Origin: Sphagnum compactum
Taxonomy: Eukaryota > Bryophyta > Sphagnopsida > Sphagnales
Length of the DNA stretch: 64,000 nt
Assembly: GCA_965153455.1 (NCBI GenBank)
Contig: OZ234495.1
Span: forward strand, 992,001 to 1,056,000
Reading direction: 5' to 3'
The notes below the pieces were generated by a model. The model was not told the DNA's origin. It did no database searches and saw only the letters and a list, made by a program, of their open reading frames with translations. Both the position numbers and the translations under genes were made by a program. Numbering within the stretch: the first letter of the stretch is position 1; every line of letters begins with the position of its first letter. Of the stretch, positions 60,601 to 64,000 are shown one piece after another.

Positions 60601-62300
60601 TTTTTCATATTATTATAATGTGCAATTTGAATTAAAAAAAGGTGATATGGAAATCCAATCATGTTTTGTAGATTTAAAGACGTAACATATGAGATAATGT
60701 AATTAAAGTTACATAACATGTTGTTTTCAAATTTCAAAACTCAAAATAGACATTACATATTATATTGTATGTTGTGATGTAACTTACTTCTTAGATTAAC
60801 ATAAAGTTCAATATGTTTATGTATTTTGTGCATTTTATATATTTCAAAAATATTATCTCAATTGTCAAACTAGTGCAACATGTTGTTGTGTGTTTTGTAA
60901 CACATTTCATATTATAAAAGTTAAGTTAAAATTATTAACTTAATATAACATGTAATGTACATTTTGTAATATGTTAAATACATTCAAAGATATAATCTCA
61001 ATTGTTAACTTCGTATACCATGTACAACATGTATGAAGCTCATGTGTAACATATCATATGGTACAACTAAAATGAATATAAGGTGAGTTGATAATGCATA
61101 TAATAAAATAATGTCATTTTCTTTTCTAATTTAGGGTCATTACATTAAATACTAATGTGTCACAATTCAAAAGTAAAAACAATGAATGCATCATAAGATT
61201 GTAATGTAAAACTTGGGTATTTAAGTTTTTGAATCAACTATGTATGAAGTTCAATTAATTAACCCACTTGTAAATTCTAAAATTATCACTAGATGAACAT
61301 AGTTCCTTGGAAATCCTTAAAGCTTTTTGGAGAAAAAAATCACCTTTTATTCAAGCTTTTTATTCAACCCTCCCTATCTAACTATTCAAAGAGTTAATAT
61401 CCAAAATTATTCATTCACCAACATCAATAAATGAACTTTCCCACATATCCAAATATATCACAAAGCTTTTAAAAAAAGGTCAACAATTTAAAAAAGCCCA
61501 ATTTTCATTACCAAAAAATATGATTTAATTCCTTGGTTCATGACATTATGAGGTAGACTATGTGGTTTCATCCACTTCAATCTAAAAATTAAAATTAAAG
61601 TAAAATACATGTTTTAAAAATGGTTTGACGTTAATGTAAAACGTGACATTGCTTTGCAGTATATGACACATATTCTACATTGAAATGGATGAGACCATGT
61701 ACTTTATTTCACACATTAGTCATGAAACAAGAACCTATTGATGTAGGAAAACTCATATTATTTTGTAGTGTTTTGTTTTAATTTTGTTTTGATCCTCCCT
61801 CCCCCCCCCCGCCACATTAATTTTGGAATTTGAAGATATGTTCAACACATTGATGACCACATCAACAAATTGACTTGTCAAATCCCTTGTTTTTTATGCA
61901 ACCTACAAGAAAACAAAGTACTATTGTCAATTTGCATTATACTCACATCCTTAATAACCTCGTATTGTTTTATTTGCACATCCATTCAACTTTTTGAAAA
62001 AACTTTTGTATTTTTGAGTAAATGGCTTTTAGAAATACAATTTTAATGCATATTTGGCAATATTGCAAATATTGAATTGTGGAACTTCTAATTAAATAGA
62101 ACTTGAATAAATAAAAGATTGGCTACATGCAAGAAAAAAAAATCTTTACAAGTTGCGAAAATATTCAAATTTACACTTGCAAAATTTGGTGATACTTAGA
62201 AATAATAATATAAAATTTGTCTAGGAAGCATATGTATTCCATAACTTTATGGTAATGCACTATAGGGCAATTTATGTTTTTAAATTTTTCAAACATGCAT
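57646..62300. other. Long AT-rich spacer
   Basis: Rich in short TTGTAATAT and AACATGT words. No open frame above 80 codons carries a motif. A stretch near 59535-59575 could be read as GLGDFNVTK, recalling a LINE endonuclease, but is too short to call. An A-run lies near 59751-59763. Confidence 0.55.
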
Positions 62301-62760
62301 GAAAAAAGGCCTTACTAATTGTTGGCAATTGTTTCATAACTAATGTCAAGAGTTAAAACACATTGCACAAATGCACACACATACTCAAATACACATAGAA
62401 TGCACATAAATATTAGATATAAACATACTTAAACAAACACACATAAACAATGGAATATGGACACACATATGCAACACAAGCTTAAACTTAAATTGAAGAT
62501 TAAATAGTGTGTAGTGGACATCCAAACATAATGGACATTGGATAAACACTCAAATACACACAAAAATTGGCATTCAAACATTCAAATTTCAAACTTAAAA
62601 ACAAAGTGAAAAATGGGCAAACATTCAAACTCATACATTCAAACCTTCAAACTCAAACTTAAACACAATGGTAGACCTTCAATGACAAAGACAATGGTAG
62701 ACTTTCAAACAAGGTCCACAAGGCACCAACATCTTCAAACTAACAAGGCAAACCTAATGC
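62301..62760. repeat. Low-complexity ACACATA/CATTCAAAC region
   Basis: Recurrent ACACACATA, CATTCAAAC and CAATGGTAGAC words give a loosely repetitive, A/C-rich tract. Confidence 0.65.
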
Positions 62761-62897
62761 CATAACTTCCTCAATGAAAAGCCACCCAACTTTGCCCAAA
62801 TGTTGTCATTGTCGAAATGGGGCCCTAAACCATTGTCATTAGAATCTAATTCAAAGCTTGTTTAGGTTTTTGTTCCTTCTAATCATCAAAATATTCA

Positions 62898-63356
62898 TCA
62901 TATGGACATGCATTCAAAGTATAGAAATTTTGGGAATAATAATAGTGTGTAGGCATGGCCATTAAGGTAGTTTTTCAGCTTTGATATCCTAAAAGAGAGG
63001 GTGGAAAAGGTTTGTTCATCTAATCCCAACACTTGCACCCTTGTAATATTTGTTAGTTTGAAAATTTCAATGAATGGATGGCTTGAGATGCGAGAAGCCT
63101 CCAATGTGCGCCAAAGCCAAATTTCAAATAATTTTATATTAAATGGAGCCTCCATTGCAACAAAAACATTGAAACTCATGGTAATCTTGAATATGGCAAA
63201 AATGACAGTTATATTGACTTCTTTCATTTTCTTAAACACTTGCTTATGTAAACATTCAACCATTGTCCAACCTTCAAAATCACTCCAATGATTTTTTGGG
63301 TTTATTGGTACATGGAGAAAATAAATTAGGGGTTTCATAGCCTTGAAATGCAACAT
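62898..63356 (-). other. Unrecognised 152-codon open frame
   Basis: The frame starts MLHFKAMKPLIYF and reads FEGWTMVECLHKQVFKKMK and later ISSHPFIEIFKLTNITRVQV. It is hydrophobic and Lys/Phe-rich with several Trp. It is the longest non-repeat frame on the right side of the window. In AT-rich DNA such a length can arise by chance but is uncommon. No domain recognised. It may be part of a decayed transposon or a single exon. Confidence 0.3.
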
Positions 63357-64000
63357 AGGCTAAGCTTGTTGTAGCAAGTGGAAGATTGTGTCAAATTGCT
63401 ACCTCTTTCTTCATCTTCCCCCTTCAAATTTCCTTAAATCACTTGTTTAGGAATCATGAGGTGACTTTGTTGACAATAAGTTACTTCATTTTTTCTGTGA
63501 CCACATTTTCTATTCATGTAAGATTCCCCTTCTTTCTTGTCCAAATGTGGCATGTCATAGATTGCTTGCATCTTTCCTTTCAAGCATTTCATACCTTTGT
63601 TCAAAAATCACATCTTCGCCCTTCACAATTGAATAGACAATTCACTTCACATGATGGACTTCTCCATAATCATTATTTAACATTTTTGCCCATGAGAACT
63701 ATGTAGCCCAACTCCCTTTGTGCTTAGGAAAGATGTTGTAAATGTTTTTGGCTTCTTAGATAGGGGATCATTCCCCTCTTATAATAAAACATGGATTTCA
63801 AACACTTTGGGTGTAGGAGGAACAAAATTGGGCAATTCACATGAGCACACAAACTAAACTCCAAGATTACTACACCTTGAATCTACATTCAAATTGACAT
63901 TATTTCCATTCAAGTTTGCCTTAGAAGAGGGCATCAATCAAAGTCTAGGCAAGATTTTTTTAAAGGAGACAAATCGTTAGGATTTTTGGTAGACTTGAAT
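63357..64000. other. Window end, nothing certain
   Basis: Minus-strand text such as MPHLDKKEGESYMNRKCGHR near 63560 looks faintly coding and may continue the frame at 62898, but stops interrupt it. No call made. Confidence 0.35.

Overview
The window is nuclear DNA of a land plant. The evidence is a many-exon gene for a thylakoid-type (STN7/STN8-like) protein kinase with a plastid-type leader, plant receptor-like kinase and LRR sequences, plant Ty3/Gypsy, LINE, SINE and CACTA relics, and GT-AG introns throughout. Sparse genes, long introns, AT-rich spacers and heavily decayed transposons suggest a large genome. A gymnosperm would fit, but the sequence alone does not prove it.

Layout. (1) 53-6927, minus: a chloroplast STN7/STN8-like kinase. 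Fifteen exons can be chained with matching splice phases, from a transit-peptide exon to a C-terminal hydrophobic stretch; two or three further 3' exons are tentative. (2) 6928-12200: GC-rich upstream DNA, a three-copy 130-bp tandem repeat, a LINE 3' fragment and small hairpins. (3) About 12250-14180, minus: coding-like blocks of an unrecognised gene or relic, one with a CxxC-rich motif. (4) 14617-17390: the left arm of a diverged inverted duplication. It carries upstream DNA and the first decayed TPR units of the gene in (6), and stops at a 300-bp dispersed repeat that hosts a perfect hAT-like MITE. (5) 17911-20640, minus: a dead Ty3/Gypsy pol. (6) 22894-30905, minus: the highlight, a TPR-array protein kinase. 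About 44 nearly identical 34-residue repeats precede a non-RD receptor-kinase-type catalytic domain that is completed by two more exons. A 1.57-kb CACTA element with 3-bp target duplications sits in its last intron. A frameshift and two stop codons cut off the outer repeats, leaving an intact frame of about 27 repeats plus the kinase. (7) 30770-32755: the right arm of the inverted duplication. (8) 33-42 kb: a clear SINE, another SINE-like unit, several tandem repeats and a coiled-coil-like pseudogene. (9) 42263-46393, plus: the second copy of the 300-bp repeat, then an LRR receptor relic whose exons still splice in phase but contain stops. (10) 47200-48240, plus: a second, badly broken Gypsy RT/RNase H. 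(11) About 48290-52230: a probable large non-autonomous DNA transposon built mostly of degenerate repeats. (12) 52313-54417: a hypothetical minus-strand gene facing a small two-exon plus-strand gene. (13) 54645-55520: a repeat-rich insertion with a 31-nt poly-C. (14) 55.5-64 kb: mostly AT-rich DNA with short tandem repeats and one unrecognised ORF.

The genes do not form a pathway. The STN-like kinase is the best-supported functional gene. The TPR kinase is probably a recently amplifying, partly decayed member of a plant-specific family, and the inverted arm shows that its 5' part has been duplicated before.
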